The notes beneath the pieces were generated by a model. That model was not told the DNA's origin. It made no database searches and worked only from the letters and a program-made list of their open reading frames with translations. From contig BQMO01000002.1 of NCBI GenBank assembly GCA_022180725.1, forward strand, positions 62,001-126,000: 64,000 nucleotides of DNA, given 5' to 3'. Both the position numbers and the translations under genes were made by a program. The stretch comes from Phycisphaerae bacterium. Its GTDB lineage: Bacteria; Planctomycetota; Phycisphaerae; Phycisphaerales; UBA1924. Shown here in pieces: positions 1-9,977 of the stretch. How positions within the stretch are numbered: position 1 is the stretch's first letter; the number at the start of each line of letters is the position of its first letter.

Positions 1-1
1 A

Positions 2-943
2 CTTGAAGACGCCACGTACGGGGTCTCCTCGACCGACGGGCACTCGTGTGGGGCACTCTACGACCTCGCACCGCCGGCGACCGGCAAGGTCATGAAACCA
101 GTCGGCGAATGGAACGAGGGTCGAATCTACCTTCGCAACGGTCTGCTGCAGCACTGGCTGAACGGCGTGAAGGTGGTCGAGATGACGATCGCGGACGCGA
201 ACGGAACGCCGACCAAGGCGTGGCTCGACGCGATCGCGGGGAGCAAGTTCAAGGCGTACGAGGGGTTTGGGCTCCAGCCGCGGGGCGGGATCGCGGTGCA
301 GGACCACGGGGATACGGACCTGGCCCTGCGGAACTTCTTCCTCCGCGATCTTGGCACGGCGCGAACGGGCGAGGTGGCGCTATTCAACGGGCATGACCTG
401 ACGGGGTGGAAGGCGGTGGTGCCGGAGGCCGCGGCCAAGGGCCTCGCGCCCGAGTCGGTATGGTCGGTGCGTGACGGGGTGCTGGTGTGCGCGGGCAATC
501 CGGTGGGGTACATCCGTACGACGGCGACGTACACGAACTTCATACTGCGGCTTCAGTGGCGGTTCGACCCGGCGAAGGGGGCGGGGAACTCGGGGGTGCT
601 GCTGCGGATGATGGGCGAGGACAAGGTGTGGCCGAAGAGTGTCGAGGCACAACTGCATTCGGGGAACGCGGGGGATTTCTGGAACATCGACGAGTTTCCG
701 ATGACGACTGATCCGTCGCGGACGAAGGGGCGGAACACGAAGAAGACGCACGGGGCGGAGCGTCCGCTGGGCGAGTGGAACGAGTACGAGATCATCGTGA
801 ACAAAGGCGATGTGATTTTGAAGGTGAATGGGGAGGAGTTGAATCGGGCCACCGGGGTGGCGGAAGTCCCCGGGCATCTCTGTCTGCAGAGCGAAGGGGC
901 TGAGATTCACTTCCGGGATATCCGGCTCGTGCCGCTGCCGTAG
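2..943 (+). CDS. 3-keto-disaccharide hydrolase (DUF1080) domain protein, 5' end outside window
   Basis: The frame is open from the first bases of the window, so the gene starts upstream. The visible part reads as the end of one DUF1080 (3-keto-disaccharide hydrolase) domain (GALYDLAPPATGKVMKPVGE, then GEWNEGRIYLRNGLLQHWLNG) followed by a second copy beginning GEVALFNGHDLTGWKAV and ending FRDIRLVPLP. Family hallmarks are the LFNGHDLTGW opening, the GNSGVLLRM strand and the GEWNEYEIIVNKGDVILKVNG strand. These are concanavalin-like beta-sandwich domains, usually secreted, linked to breakdown of 3-keto glycosides and common in planctomycetes. The signal peptide, if any, lies outside the window. 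The next gene begins about 90 nt downstream. The family call is secure; the substrate is unknown. Confidence 0.85.
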   Translation, partial: LEDATYGVSSTDGHSCGALYDLAPPATGKVMKPVGEWNEGRIYLRNGLLQHWLNGVKVVEMTIADANGTPTKAWLDAIAGSKFKAYEGFGLQPRGGIAVQDHGDTDLALRNFFLRDLGTARTGEVALFNGHDLTGWKAVVPEAAAKGLAPESVWSVRDGVLVCAGNPVGYIRTTATYTNFILRLQWRFDPAKGAGNSGVLLRMMGEDKVWPKSVEAQLHSGNAGDFWNIDEFPMTTDPSRTKGRNTKKTHGAERPLGEWNEYEIIVNKGDVILKVNGEELNRATGVAEVPGHLCLQSEGAEIHFRDIRLVPLP

Positions 944-1033
944 CGGCTATTGTGTGTGGATGCGGTCCGTTGGCCGCCTTCGAGCGCCCACCCCCTGCCC
1001 CCTCGACCGAGAGCGGGCGACCTGGAGCCTCGC

Positions 1034-1723
1034 ATGACGACGCACATCGGGATCGTCGGGGTCAGCCCGGAAGGCGCGGCGCTGTTTTACCAGCAGGTGA
1101 CGCGTCAGGCGGCGCGCGTGCGCGGGCCGAATGATCAGCCGCGCGTCTCGATTCACAATGAGCCGCTGCACCTGTATCTTGATGCCATCCGCAAGGGCGA
1201 TTGGCACGCGGTGGATCGGCTGCTGCGTCGATCGGCGGAGTTGCTGGCCCGATGCGGGGCGACGCTGTGCGTGTGCCCGGATAACGCCGTGCAGCACGCG
1301 GTGCAGATGGCGGAGGTTGGCAGTCCGATTCCCTGGCTGCCGATGGGAGAACTGGTGGCCCGCGCGGTGTGCGGCGATGGGCGCAAAACCGTGGGGCTGA
1401 TCGGGACGAAACTGATCACGAACTCCTCGACGTACCAGACGCACCTGGGCCTGAAGGGGGTTCAGGTGTTGGGGCCGCAGCCGGGCGAGGATGAGACCTT
1501 GGACCAGATCATCTTCGGGGAACTGCTGTACGGGCAGACCCGGCCGGAGAGCCGTCTGGCGGTGCTGCAGATCATCGCGGGCATGGCCGGGCGTGGGTGC
1601 GACGGGGTAATCCTGGCGTGCAGCGAAGCGCCGATGCTGGTGACACGGGAGAACTCCCCCTTGCCGGTGTATGACGCGGCGGAAATCTTGGCGGAAGCGG
1701 CGGTCAAGCGTCAATCGACATAG
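1034..1723 (+). CDS. Aspartate/glutamate racemase family protein
   Basis: A 229-residue protein of the Asp/Glu racemase superfamily, which interconverts amino-acid enantiomers without a cofactor using two cysteines. The start MTTHIGIVGVSPEGAALFYQ gives the usual N-terminal strand-loop. The two catalytic-cysteine regions are visible as LCVCPDNAV (relatives usually have PCNTAH) and ILACSEAP (relatives usually have GCTELP). PDN in place of the usual CNT is a moderate deviation, so the substrate may not be aspartate. The frame is open further 5', but that extension is low-complexity proline-rich sequence; the chosen ATG has a GGAG 8-10 nt upstream and begins at the family's first strand. It appears monocistronic or a trailing gene of the upstream hydrolase. 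The specific substrate is not determinable. Confidence 0.8.
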   Translation: MTTHIGIVGVSPEGAALFYQQVTRQAARVRGPNDQPRVSIHNEPLHLYLDAIRKGDWHAVDRLLRRSAELLARCGATLCVCPDNAVQHAVQMAEVGSPIPWLPMGELVARAVCGDGRKTVGLIGTKLITNSSTYQTHLGLKGVQVLGPQPGEDETLDQIIFGELLYGQTRPESRLAVLQIIAGMAGRGCDGVILACSEAPMLVTRENSPLPVYDAAEILAEAAVKRQST

Positions 1724-1726
1724 AAC

Positions 1727-1755
1727 TTGACAACCGAAGGAAGATGTGGTACGAA
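1727..1755 (+). promoter_or_regulatory. Weak candidate sigma70-type promoter upstream of the giant secreted protein
   Basis: TTGACA (1727-1732) and TACGAA (1750-1755) are separated by 17 nt. The -35 is perfect and the -10 is poor. It lies about 310 nt before the leader ORF and the large gene. This is the only consensus -35 noticed in the gap. Confidence 0.22.
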
Positions 1756-1969
1756 AGGGAACGGGACGACGGATTGAGCATCCGACCGACCAATCGCGTG
1801 CGCTGGGGCGGCTGACACGCAGCGGAGACCGCGTCCAAGAGATTCGAGTTCTGTTTGGTACGGAAGGCGACTGGACGAACGCCCCTGTTGTCATGTATGC
1901 TGTGGTAAGGCGGCGCACGCGGCGTGCGATTCTTTGCGTTGGAAGGCTGTTCGGAAGAGCGGCCTGGTA

Positions 1970-2017
1970 GCGCGGGGGGTAACGCCGGGCCGAAGCCTCC
2001 GGGGCTACGCCCGCCGC
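1970..2017. repeat. Imperfect GC-rich palindrome (REP-like or leader hairpin)
   Basis: The 5' arm GCGCGGGGGGTAACGCCGG and 3' arm CCGGGGCTACGCCCGCCGC form a 19-position stem with symmetric mismatches and a 10-nt loop. It is not followed by a T tract, so it is not an intrinsic terminator. It could be a dispersed repeat or a structured leader; the window shows no second copy. Confidence 0.4.
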
Positions 2018-2064
2018 TCAGTGTTCGAGATGTTCACCGCCGCACGCGCCGGAAGGAACCGGCC

Positions 2065-2103
2065 ATGTCGTGGCTCAGTCAGGTTTGTTGGAGTGGTCCA
2101 TGA
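2065..2103 (+). CDS. Possible 12-codon leader ORF overlapping the start of the giant gene
   Basis: ATG at 2065 opens a 12-codon frame (MSWLSQVCWSGP) whose TGA stop (2101-2103) overlaps the ATG (2100-2102) of the large secreted protein as ATGA. It has a purine-rich Shine-Dalgarno (GGAAGGAA, 2051-2058) at good spacing, stronger than the GGAG serving the downstream start. This arrangement would couple translation of the big gene to the short peptide. It may be chance; no homologue is recognisable at this length. Confidence 0.3.
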   Translation: MSWLSQVCWSGP

Positions 2104-5100
2104 AGATCAGCCCCATCGTTCCGGGAATCGATACCTCCACCGCCCCCACCACCCGCACGACGCGGGCCGCGAAGGCGCCGAGCCGACTGCTTGATCGGGT
2201 CGGTCGAGCGATCGGCCTGACGGGTTCGAGCCGCGGGATGGCGTTCGATGCGCTCGAAGCGCGCCAGATGCTGGAGGGTTCGTTCGCGACGGCGATCCTG
2301 GTCACGCTCGACGGGGCGGGGCGCGGCACGTCGCCGGGGGTCATCAACCCCGCGGTGGCGTCGACGGACAACGACTACTACCGGTTCGTGGCGCCGGCGA
2401 ACGACTTCGTGCGGATCCTGGCGAACACGGCGAACGAGGCGACGATCAGCACGCTGAACAACCGCGTGTCGGTGTACAACGACGCGTTTCAGTTGATCGC
2501 GTCGAGCAACAACAACGGCACGCTGACCACGGGCGTGCAGCGCGACGGGTGGGCGGGGATCATCGCGGAGGCCGGGAAGACGTACTACGTCGTGGTGTCG
2601 AGCGATTACGCGGGTCCCGCGCCGAACCTGACGAGCGGGAACACCTACACGCTGACGATCAATGCGCTGTCGAGCACGTTCATGCTTGATCCGAACGGGT
2701 CGGGCATCGCGCTGGACCCGAACACGCCGGCGCCGCCGCCCGACCTGTTCCCCCCGGTGGGCGGGAACATCGCGTTGCGGCAGGAGGACCAGGTCTGGAC
2801 GTACACGGCGGCGACGACGAGCCTGGTGACGGTCAACGCGCAGCACAACCGGTACAACGCGCCGTTCCTGCCGAACTCCTCGATCCCGAACCGGCTGGAC
2901 ACGCGCCTGGAGATCTACAACAGCGCCGGGGTGCGGATCGCGTTCGACTCCGACGCCGGACGGATCAACGATGCGTTCACGTCGTTCATGGCGACGCAAG
3001 GGCAGACGTACTTCATCCGCGTACGGAGCGACGAGGTGCGTCCGCGGCGGACGAACGACCCCGCGTTCGACGTGACGCTGGCGACGGGGAACTTCTGGCT
3101 GGTGGTGGACACCGATGCGCAGCCCGTGCCGCTGAACCAGGTGCTGCGGCGCGCGACGGTGAACGACGCGTTCGCCGGGTTCGACGACCCGCTGACCCCG
3201 CCGGTGCCGCCGCTCCCGAACCCGACCTTCCAGACGCAGGTGTACGCGTTCGAGGCGGCGGGGGACGGGCTGGCGATCATCACGGTGACGCCGACGGGGC
3301 TGGCGCCGGTGACGGACCCGGCGGTGCGGCTGTACAACAGCCTGGGGCAGCAGGTCGCGTACAACGACAACTTCGCGGGGCTGGCGGCGCAACTCGAGGT
3401 GCGCCTGGTCGGCGGGCAGGACTACTTCATCGTCGTGGACGGGTTCGAGATCAACTCGGCGGTGCAGTTCATTCTGAACCTGGAGGCGAACCACACGCTC
3501 AATCCGAGCAACGGCGCGGTCACGGACGATCACGTGAACAACCCGAACCTGCCGCAGAACCCGACACCCGAGCAGGTGGCGGCGGCGCGGCGCGTCTTTG
3601 CGCGGGCGACCGGGCTGACCTTCGGCGCCCCGACGCCGGTGCTCGATGCGAACCGCAACGAAGTGCGCGACCGCGGGGTGCGCGTGACGGCGACGGGCAC
3701 GGGCCGCCTGCACGCGGGGGACGACACGGACCTGTTCCAGTTCACGGCGCCGACGGACATGCTCAACGAGCACCCCGGCGACAACGACGACGCCGGGCTG
3801 TCGATGTTCATCGGCGGTATTTTCCAGGGCGCGACGAACAACACGGCGTGGCCGACGCGGTCGCGGAACCTTACCACGTGGGACGCGAACGACTACTGGT
3901 ACACGGGCGCGCAGTATTACGACGCGCAGTTCGATGTGACGTACGGGTTCAACGACAACCCGGACACCGCGGGCACGGCCGGGGCGGAGATTTACACGCT
4001 CTTCGATTACGACCGCGGGTTCGGGGCGGTGCCGCAGGGGATGAACCGGCGGTGGCTGATCGTGGGCGGGGACTTCGACCTGATCGTGCCGACGCCCTTC
4101 GGGCCGGCGACGATCAAGAACCTCGCGGTGTGGTTCCAGAACACGCAGACGGGCCGCTGGGGCTGGGGTTCGCTGGGCGACGTGGACGGGCCGGTGCGGG
4201 CGGTCACGTCGTTCACGCCGGACGAAACCGTGCCGTCGCTGACGGCGGTGGATACCGATCTTCCGACCAACCGCCCTGTCAACCAGGGCACGGCCTTGCC
4301 GATGCTGATCATCGGCGGCGCGTTCGGGGACGTGGACGGCAACGCCGTGAACAATCTGGCGTCGTGGGATGGGATCAACGGGTGGCGGGCGATCGGCTCG
4401 GGCACGAACGGGACGGTGCACGCGCTGGCGGTGTACAACGGGGATGATGCCGGCGCCGAACGCCAGGCGCAGGCCGGGCCTCCCCCGCTGCCGCAGGTGA
4501 ACGACAGCCCGGACATGCCCACCGGCTTGTACGTGGGCGGGGAGTTCACGAACCTGGGCGGCGCGGCGGTGAGCAACCTGGGGTATTGGGACGGCGTGCA
4601 GTTCGACAGCGTGTGGAGCGGGCCGATCGGCACGGCGCACGCCAACGCCGGGCCGAACGGGCCGGTGTTCGCCCTCGCGGTGTACACGCAGGCATGGGAC
4701 CCGGACGCGGACGGACCGATCGAGGCGCCGACGAACGGGGTGCTGATCGTGGGCGGGCAGTTCACGCAGATCGCCACGGGCGAAGGGCAGAACGTCGCCT
4801 CGACGAGCATCGCGGCGTTCGGCTTCAAGGGCTTCGGGATTCAGGATCAGCAGGACCCGAACTACGCGCCGCGGCTGGGCTGGACCAACATGGCCGGGGC
4901 GAGCATCACGGACGCGAACGCGAACGGCGACGGGCCGGTGGTGCTGGCGCTGGCGCAGTGGGACCCGCCGGACATCAACAACCAGACGATCGAGCCGGTG
5001 CTGGTGATCGGCGGGAGTTTCAACGTCGGCGGGGCGATCGACAACCTGGTGGCGTTCGCGACCGGGCCGGACGCCGATGCCCCGTTGGGCTTCGGATGGT

Positions 5101-8100
5101 TCAACGGCTCGACGGGGACGAACGGGACGGTGCGGGCGATCGCGGTGGCGCGGGGCGCGCAGCCCGGCGGGCAGGACGGCCCGGACATTCAGGAGCCGGG
5201 GATCGCGAACAACCTGCTGTCGGGCAACCCGCAGGACGCGCTGTACATCGGCGGGGACTTTACCGAGGTGTACAACGGGGACCTGGCGGACCCGGTGTTC
5301 GCGAACAACGTGGCGCAGTTCGCCGCGTTCCACGACGAGCAGTCGAACACGGACTTCTTCTACTTCACGACGCTGCTGGGCGGGGTGATGAACTTTGATG
5401 AAACGGCGCCGACGACGCAGGTCTTCGCGCTGGCGGCGTTCGACGACGGCAACCCGCTGGAATGGGACCGCCACGACCGCCCGGGCACGACGCTGTCGAT
5501 CGTCGTGTCGCCGGCGAGCGGCTCGTTCGCGAACATGCGTGTGCGCGTGTACGACTCGAACCTGAACATCGTGTACGGCTTCGACAAGGCGGGCAGCGAG
5601 AGCATCGCGCCGCCCTTCCCCGACCCGGCCGGGATGACGGACACGTCGCTGGCCGGCCCGCCGCTGGACTCGGTCTTCAACGGGATCAAGGTCTGGGGCG
5701 GGGAGGTGTACTACATCGAGATCTCGTGCCTGGGCGGGACGGACAACCAGAACTTCACGAACCGGGGCGGCTCGGGTCGGTACAACTTCACGGTCATTGC
5801 CGACGGCATGGCCACGGACCTCAACGGCGATGACGTGTTCGACGACGTGAACGCGAACATCGGGCGCGAGCCGCTCGACGGGCGTTTCACGCAGGCGATC
5901 GCCATCAACCTTCCGCTGGGGACGGGGGACGGGAGCAACTTCGTGCAGGCGCACACGCAACCGCTGCACGGGAACTCGTCGCGCGTGGCGAGGATCAACC
6001 CCTCGACGAACCTGCAGTACCAGTCGACGGGCGACCTGGGGAACATTTCCGAGATCACGGATACCGACCTGTACTCGTTCCGCGCGCAGTTCGACGGGTT
6101 TGTCGAGGTGCGCATCACGACGAGCCTGATCGGGGACGCGTTCGGCGAGCAGTACGGGAACAACTTCCGCGGGCTGCAGAAGACGATCTCGTCGTGGCTC
6201 GATTCGGCGCTGCGCGTGTTCCGCAACGACTTCGAGCAGATCGCGTACAACGACGACAACGCGGGCATCCGCGGCGAGTTCATCGACCTGCCCTTCGGGG
6301 GCGTGGGCGCCCGCCGCTTCTACGCGCGCGATGCACGGGTGGTCATCCCCGTCACCGCGGGCAACATCTACTACATCCAGGTCGAGAGCGGCGCCCGGTT
6401 CTCCGACGGATCGGCCGCGCTCCTCGAGGATCGGCCCGAGAACATCGCCCGTGAGGTGGATATCCGCCGGGCCACCGGCGCGTACGAACTGCTCATCAAC
6501 GCGATGCCCAACATGCTCAACGACATTGAGAACGGGCAGGTGGTGGTGGACGATCACGCGAACAACCCTGGAGTGCAGGCGACGCCGATCGTGCTGGGCG
6601 ACCTCACGAGCGGCTTGCAGAACGGCACGGGCGCGTTCACGGGCGTGATCAACAACACGCCGATCACCAACCCGCTCGACCAGGACCTGTTCCAGTTCTT
6701 CACCCCCGGCGCGGGCACGCTCAACATCACGATCACCCGCGCCACCGGCTCGAACATCCTGCTCACGGCGCTGCTGCTGGACACCACCACGGGGAACATC
6801 GTCTCGACGGGCAACCCGCTGCCCAACGGCGGGGTCTCGATCACGCACGATGCGCAGAAGGGCGACTGGTACATCCTGCTCGTGGCGGGTTCGGGCGGCA
6901 CGGAGGGGGCCTACCAGGGCGTCATCACGGGCGTGCCGGAGGTCGACGACCACGCGGACTTCGCGAAGTTGGAGCACGCCACGACGATCACCATGCGTGA
7001 CTTCCTGGGCCAGGGCCAGGCGTCGGGGGCCATCGAGGCCCCGGGCGACACGGACCTGTTCCGGTTCTCCTTCGACACGTTCTTCACGAGCATGACGGTG
7101 GACGTGACGTCGCTGGACGCGACGCTCGACCCCGTGGTGTATGTCTATGAGGTGAGCGAGGACCCGTCGGGCAACCCGATGCTGCTGCTGGTCGGGTTCA
7201 ACGACGATATTTCGGACACGAACCGCAACTCGAGAGTGATCGTGCCGATCACGCCGGACCGGCTGAAGGCCGGCCCCCCGGAGCGGCCGTACCCGTACTA
7301 CTACATCGTGGTCGAGGGCTTCAACCCCGGCGCCGACCAAGGCCGCTACACGCTGACGCTGTCGTTCCCGGCGACGGACGACCACCCGGACGCGGTGCCG
7401 CAGGCGGTGCCGACGCCGACCACCGTGGACACGAGCGAGTTCTCGTTCGCCACGACGATCGTCATCGACTCGACGACGGGCCTGGGCGCGTCGCTGGGCA
7501 ACATCGAGAAGGTGGGCGACACGGACCTGCTGAAGTTCACGGCCCCGGCGGGCGGGCTGGCGCAGGTCGTCATCAGCCGCCCGGGCACCAGCCTGCTGCG
7601 GACGCGCGTCTTCCTGACCGACGCGGGGGGCAACGTGCTCTCCTCGGGCATCGCGCAGGACAGCACGATCTTCATCAACTCGACGGCGTCGTCGACTGTG
7701 ACGCGCAACCAGACGTACTACATCGTCATCCAGGGCTACGAGGACGACGGCGTTCCCAACGTCAACACCACGTTGACGGGCACGTACACGATCAGCGTGA
7801 CGGCGCCGCCCATCGACGATCACCCCAACGCGGGCGAATGGACGCTGGCCACGGGCATGAGTTTCAACACGCTGACGGGCGTGGCGCAGATCGGCGGGGC
7901 GGCGGCGGGCGACCCGCTCAACGCGCGCCTCAACCCGATCGGGGACACGGACCTGTTCACCTTCACCACCCTGCTGGCGGGCAACCAGGTCATCACGATC
8001 GCGCCGTTCCTGGCGGGCGGCAACTTCTCGCCCCGCATCACGATCTTCGACGCGCTCCAGAACCAGATCGGGCAGGTGTCGGGCACGCTCCCGCTCCAGC

Positions 8101-9977
8101 AGGTGTCGTTCACGATCACCAACGCCACGCAGGGCGCGCGGTACTACATCCTCGTGTCCGCGGTTCCGGGCGTGCCCGGGGCGACCTTGACGGGCGAGTA
8201 CAGCCTTCGCGTGGCCGGGCCGGTGCCGGGGTCGAACACCGGGCCGGACCCCTCGACGATCGACTTCAACGCGCCGCTCACGGTTGAACTCGACACGCGC
8301 ACGGGCGACGGGAACCGGTTCGACACGATCAGCCCGGCGGGCGACCGCGACCTGTTCACGTTCACCACCTACGCCGCGGGCCGGGTCTTCGTGCAAGTCG
8401 TGACCCCGAGCGGCTCGCTGCTGGACGCGTCGGTGACGATCCTCAGCGCGCCGAACGAGAACGCCGAGTCGGTCGTGGTGTTCGACGCCGACGGCGTGCC
8501 GGGGGTGTCGGCGAACGCGACGTTCATGGCGGCGGCCAACGCCCAATACTGGGTGATCGTCGATGGGCTTGGCTCGTCGGTCGGCTCGTACGAGGTCCGG
8601 GTGAACACGCAGCCGGTCACGAACCGCCTGTTCTTCCCCGAGGGTTTCGCGACGACGAACATCCGCGAGTTCCTGTCGATCATCAACCCGGGCGACCTGC
8701 CGGCGACCTACACGGTGTACATCCGCTACGAGTGGGGGCAGCTGGAGACGGTCGTCGCCTCCGGGACCATCCCCGCGCACACGCGCAGCGGCGTGACGCT
8801 CATCAACGGGTCCGGGTATCGCACCCCGGGGCTGCTCCTCAACGTGCCCTACGCGATCATCATCGACTCGGACCAGCCCATCGGGGCGACCCTGGCGCAC
8901 TACGACTTCGGCTCGGCGGTGGGCGACTCCTTCACCGAGACGCTCTCCTCGACGTGGAACTTCGCCCGGGTCGAACGCAGCGGGTCGCAGGCTCGCGACT
9001 TCATCGTGTTCTACAACCCCAACACCTTCGCCGTCGACGTGACCCTGACGGCGATGGTCAACGGGCAGAGCGTGTCGACCACCCGCACGGTGCAGCCGCT
9101 GCGTCGGGGCGGGTTCTCGATCAACGGGCTGACCACCTTCCCCACGGGGGTGTTCGGGGCGTCCCTGACCGCCAAGGTCGCCAACACGAACACCGCGGCG
9201 AACATCGTCGCGTCGATCTCGCACTACTCCATCTCGGGCAACTCGGCGTTCTCGACGCTCGGCACGCCCGTGACCGCCGACAGCCCCCAGGGCGGCTCGA
9301 CCCGCGGCGTGATGACCAACATCATGCAAGGCTCCACCGTTTCCTCGCAGATGGTCTTCTTCAACCCCGGGCTGACCGCCGCGACGGTGACCATCACCGG
9401 CACCTACATCCGAACGGCCGGGCTGCCCGCGTTCACCCGCATCTTCGACATCCCCGCCCGCAGCGTGTACACGATCAACGGCTCGTCCCTGGGCCTGGTC
9501 GCGAACCAGCCCGTGGGCGTGTCGTGGAGCAGCAATCGCGCGATCACCGCGCTCGCCAGCGAACAGCAGTTCGGCGATGGGGACGCGACCCAGCCCGCCA
9601 CGACGGCCGCGCGGCAGTACTACTTCGGCGATGCCTTCATCGACGTGGCCAAGGCCGGGACGCAGTTCTTCGAGACGCTCTTCTTCCACAACCCCACGGC
9701 GGTGGCGACGACGATCACGGTGCGGCTGGTCTTCTTCGACCGCACCGAGGCGTCCTTCAATGTCGCCGTCCCGGCGCGTGGGTATGCCGAGGTCAAGCTG
9801 CACGAACGCCCGGAGATTGTCCAGCAGCGCACCGGGAAGCAGTGGTTCGCGGTCGATGCGTTCTCGACCTTGCCGTTCATCGCGTCGATGCAGCACTACG
9901 ACCTGGTGCTGGGCGGCGGCTGGGCGACCACGGGCATCCCCTTCGGGATTCCCACCCCGCTCACGCTGATCCCGTAA
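2100..9977 (+). CDS. Giant secreted multidomain protein: LEPR-like N-terminus, pre-peptidase-like repeats, GGDF-type propeller repeats
   Basis: A 2,625-residue protein. Near the N-terminus (about residue 55) is AFDALEARQMLEG, which resembles the planctomycete LEPR-XLL segment of very large exported proteins. Many beta-rich repeats follow, each around a D-T/R-DLFxFTxP..G core (for example DTDLFQFTAP, DQDLFQFFTPG, DRDLFTFTTY), with YYIVVxG strands. These resemble bacterial pre-peptidase C-terminal (PPC) and DVUA0089-type domains. Between about residues 560 and 1100 there is a block of propeller-like repeats with IVGGDF, IIGGAF, YVGGEF, IVGGQF, VIGGSF and YIGGDF cores. The last 450 residues (from LFFPEGFATTNIREFLSIIN) form a different beta-sandwich module with repeated xFYNPN/FFNPG strands. 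No C-terminal anchor is seen. The ATG at 2100 is preferred over a GTG at 2070 because of GGAG at 2090-2093. Likely a cell-surface or matrix protein; binding partners unknown. Confidence 0.8.
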   Translation: MKISPIVPGIDTSTAPTTRTTRAAKAPSRLLDRVGRAIGLTGSSRGMAFDALEARQMLEGSFATAILVTLDGAGRGTSPGVINPAVASTDNDYYRFVAPANDFVRILANTANEATISTLNNRVSVYNDAFQLIASSNNNGTLTTGVQRDGWAGIIAEAGKTYYVVVSSDYAGPAPNLTSGNTYTLTINALSSTFMLDPNGSGIALDPNTPAPPPDLFPPVGGNIALRQEDQVWTYTAATTSLVTVNAQHNRYNAPFLPNSSIPNRLDTRLEIYNSAGVRIAFDSDAGRINDAFTSFMATQGQTYFIRVRSDEVRPRRTNDPAFDVTLATGNFWLVVDTDAQPVPLNQVLRRATVNDAFAGFDDPLTPPVPPLPNPTFQTQVYAFEAAGDGLAIITVTPTGLAPVTDPAVRLYNSLGQQVAYNDNFAGLAAQLEVRLVGGQDYFIVVDGFEINSAVQFILNLEANHTLNPSNGAVTDDHVNNPNLPQNPTPEQVAAARRVFARATGLTFGAPTPVLDANRNEVRDRGVRVTATGTGRLHAGDDTDLFQFTAPTDMLNEHPGDNDDAGLSMFIGGIFQGATNNTAWPTRSRNLTTWDANDYWYTGAQYYDAQFDVTYGFNDNPDTAGTAGAEIYTLFDYDRGFGAVPQGMNRRWLIVGGDFDLIVPTPFGPATIKNLAVWFQNTQTGRWGWGSLGDVDGPVRAVTSFTPDETVPSLTAVDTDLPTNRPVNQGTALPMLIIGGAFGDVDGNAVNNLASWDGINGWRAIGSGTNGTVHALAVYNGDDAGAERQAQAGPPPLPQVNDSPDMPTGLYVGGEFTNLGGAAVSNLGYWDGVQFDSVWSGPIGTAHANAGPNGPVFALAVYTQAWDPDADGPIEAPTNGVLIVGGQFTQIATGEGQNVASTSIAAFGFKGFGIQDQQDPNYAPRLGWTNMAGASITDANANGDGPVVLALAQWDPPDINNQTIEPVLVIGGSFNVGGAIDNLVAFATGPDADAPLGFGWFNGSTGTNGTVRAIAVARGAQPGGQDGPDIQEPGIANNLLSGNPQDALYIGGDFTEVYNGDLADPVFANNVAQFAAFHDEQSNTDFFYFTTLLGGVMNFDETAPTTQVFALAAFDDGNPLEWDRHDRPGTTLSIVVSPASGSFANMRVRVYDSNLNIVYGFDKAGSESIAPPFPDPAGMTDTSLAGPPLDSVFNGIKVWGGEVYYIEISCLGGTDNQNFTNRGGSGRYNFTVIADGMATDLNGDDVFDDVNANIGREPLDGRFTQAIAINLPLGTGDGSNFVQAHTQPLHGNSSRVARINPSTNLQYQSTGDLGNISEITDTDLYSFRAQFDGFVEVRITTSLIGDAFGEQYGNNFRGLQKTISSWLDSALRVFRNDFEQIAYNDDNAGIRGEFIDLPFGGVGARRFYARDARVVIPVTAGNIYYIQVESGARFSDGSAALLEDRPENIAREVDIRRATGAYELLINAMPNMLNDIENGQVVVDDHANNPGVQATPIVLGDLTSGLQNGTGAFTGVINNTPITNPLDQDLFQFFTPGAGTLNITITRATGSNILLTALLLDTTTGNIVSTGNPLPNGGVSITHDAQKGDWYILLVAGSGGTEGAYQGVITGVPEVDDHADFAKLEHATTITMRDFLGQGQASGAIEAPGDTDLFRFSFDTFFTSMTVDVTSLDATLDPVVYVYEVSEDPSGNPMLLLVGFNDDISDTNRNSRVIVPITPDRLKAGPPERPYPYYYIVVEGFNPGADQGRYTLTLSFPATDDHPDAVPQAVPTPTTVDTSEFSFATTIVIDSTTGLGASLGNIEKVGDTDLLKFTAPAGGLAQVVISRPGTSLLRTRVFLTDAGGNVLSSGIAQDSTIFINSTASSTVTRNQTYYIVIQGYEDDGVPNVNTTLTGTYTISVTAPPIDDHPNAGEWTLATGMSFNTLTGVAQIGGAAAGDPLNARLNPIGDTDLFTFTTLLAGNQVITIAPFLAGGNFSPRITIFDALQNQIGQVSGTLPLQQVSFTITNATQGARYYILVSAVPGVPGATLTGEYSLRVAGPVPGSNTGPDPSTIDFNAPLTVELDTRTGDGNRFDTISPAGDRDLFTFTTYAAGRVFVQVVTPSGSLLDASVTILSAPNENAESVVVFDADGVPGVSANATFMAAANAQYWVIVDGLGSSVGSYEVRVNTQPVTNRLFFPEGFATTNIREFLSIINPGDLPATYTVYIRYEWGQLETVVASGTIPAHTRSGVTLINGSGYRTPGLLLNVPYAIIIDSDQPIGATLAHYDFGSAVGDSFTETLSSTWNFARVERSGSQARDFIVFYNPNTFAVDVTLTAMVNGQSVSTTRTVQPLRRGGFSINGLTTFPTGVFGASLTAKVANTNTAANIVASISHYSISGNSAFSTLGTPVTADSPQGGSTRGVMTNIMQGSTVSSQMVFFNPGLTAATVTITGTYIRTAGLPAFTRIFDIPARSVYTINGSSLGLVANQPVGVSWSSNRAITALASEQQFGDGDATQPATTAARQYYFGDAFIDVAKAGTQFFETLFFHNPTAVATTITVRLVFFDRTEASFNVAVPARGYAEVKLHERPEIVQQRTGKQWFAVDAFSTLPFIASMQHYDLVLGGGWATTGIPFGIPTPLTLIP

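Larger units (their letters stand above)
1724..2064. other. Non-coding gap upstream of the giant gene, with an imperfect palindrome
   Basis: No convincing gene. It holds the weak promoter candidate at 1727-1755 and a long GC-rich imperfect hairpin at 1970-2017: arms 1970-1988 and 1999-2017, 14 of 19 positions pairing, 10-nt loop. The hairpin sits about 50 nt before the leader ORF, so it would lie in the 5' untranslated region of the giant gene if transcription starts at the upstream candidate. Confidence 0.5.
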
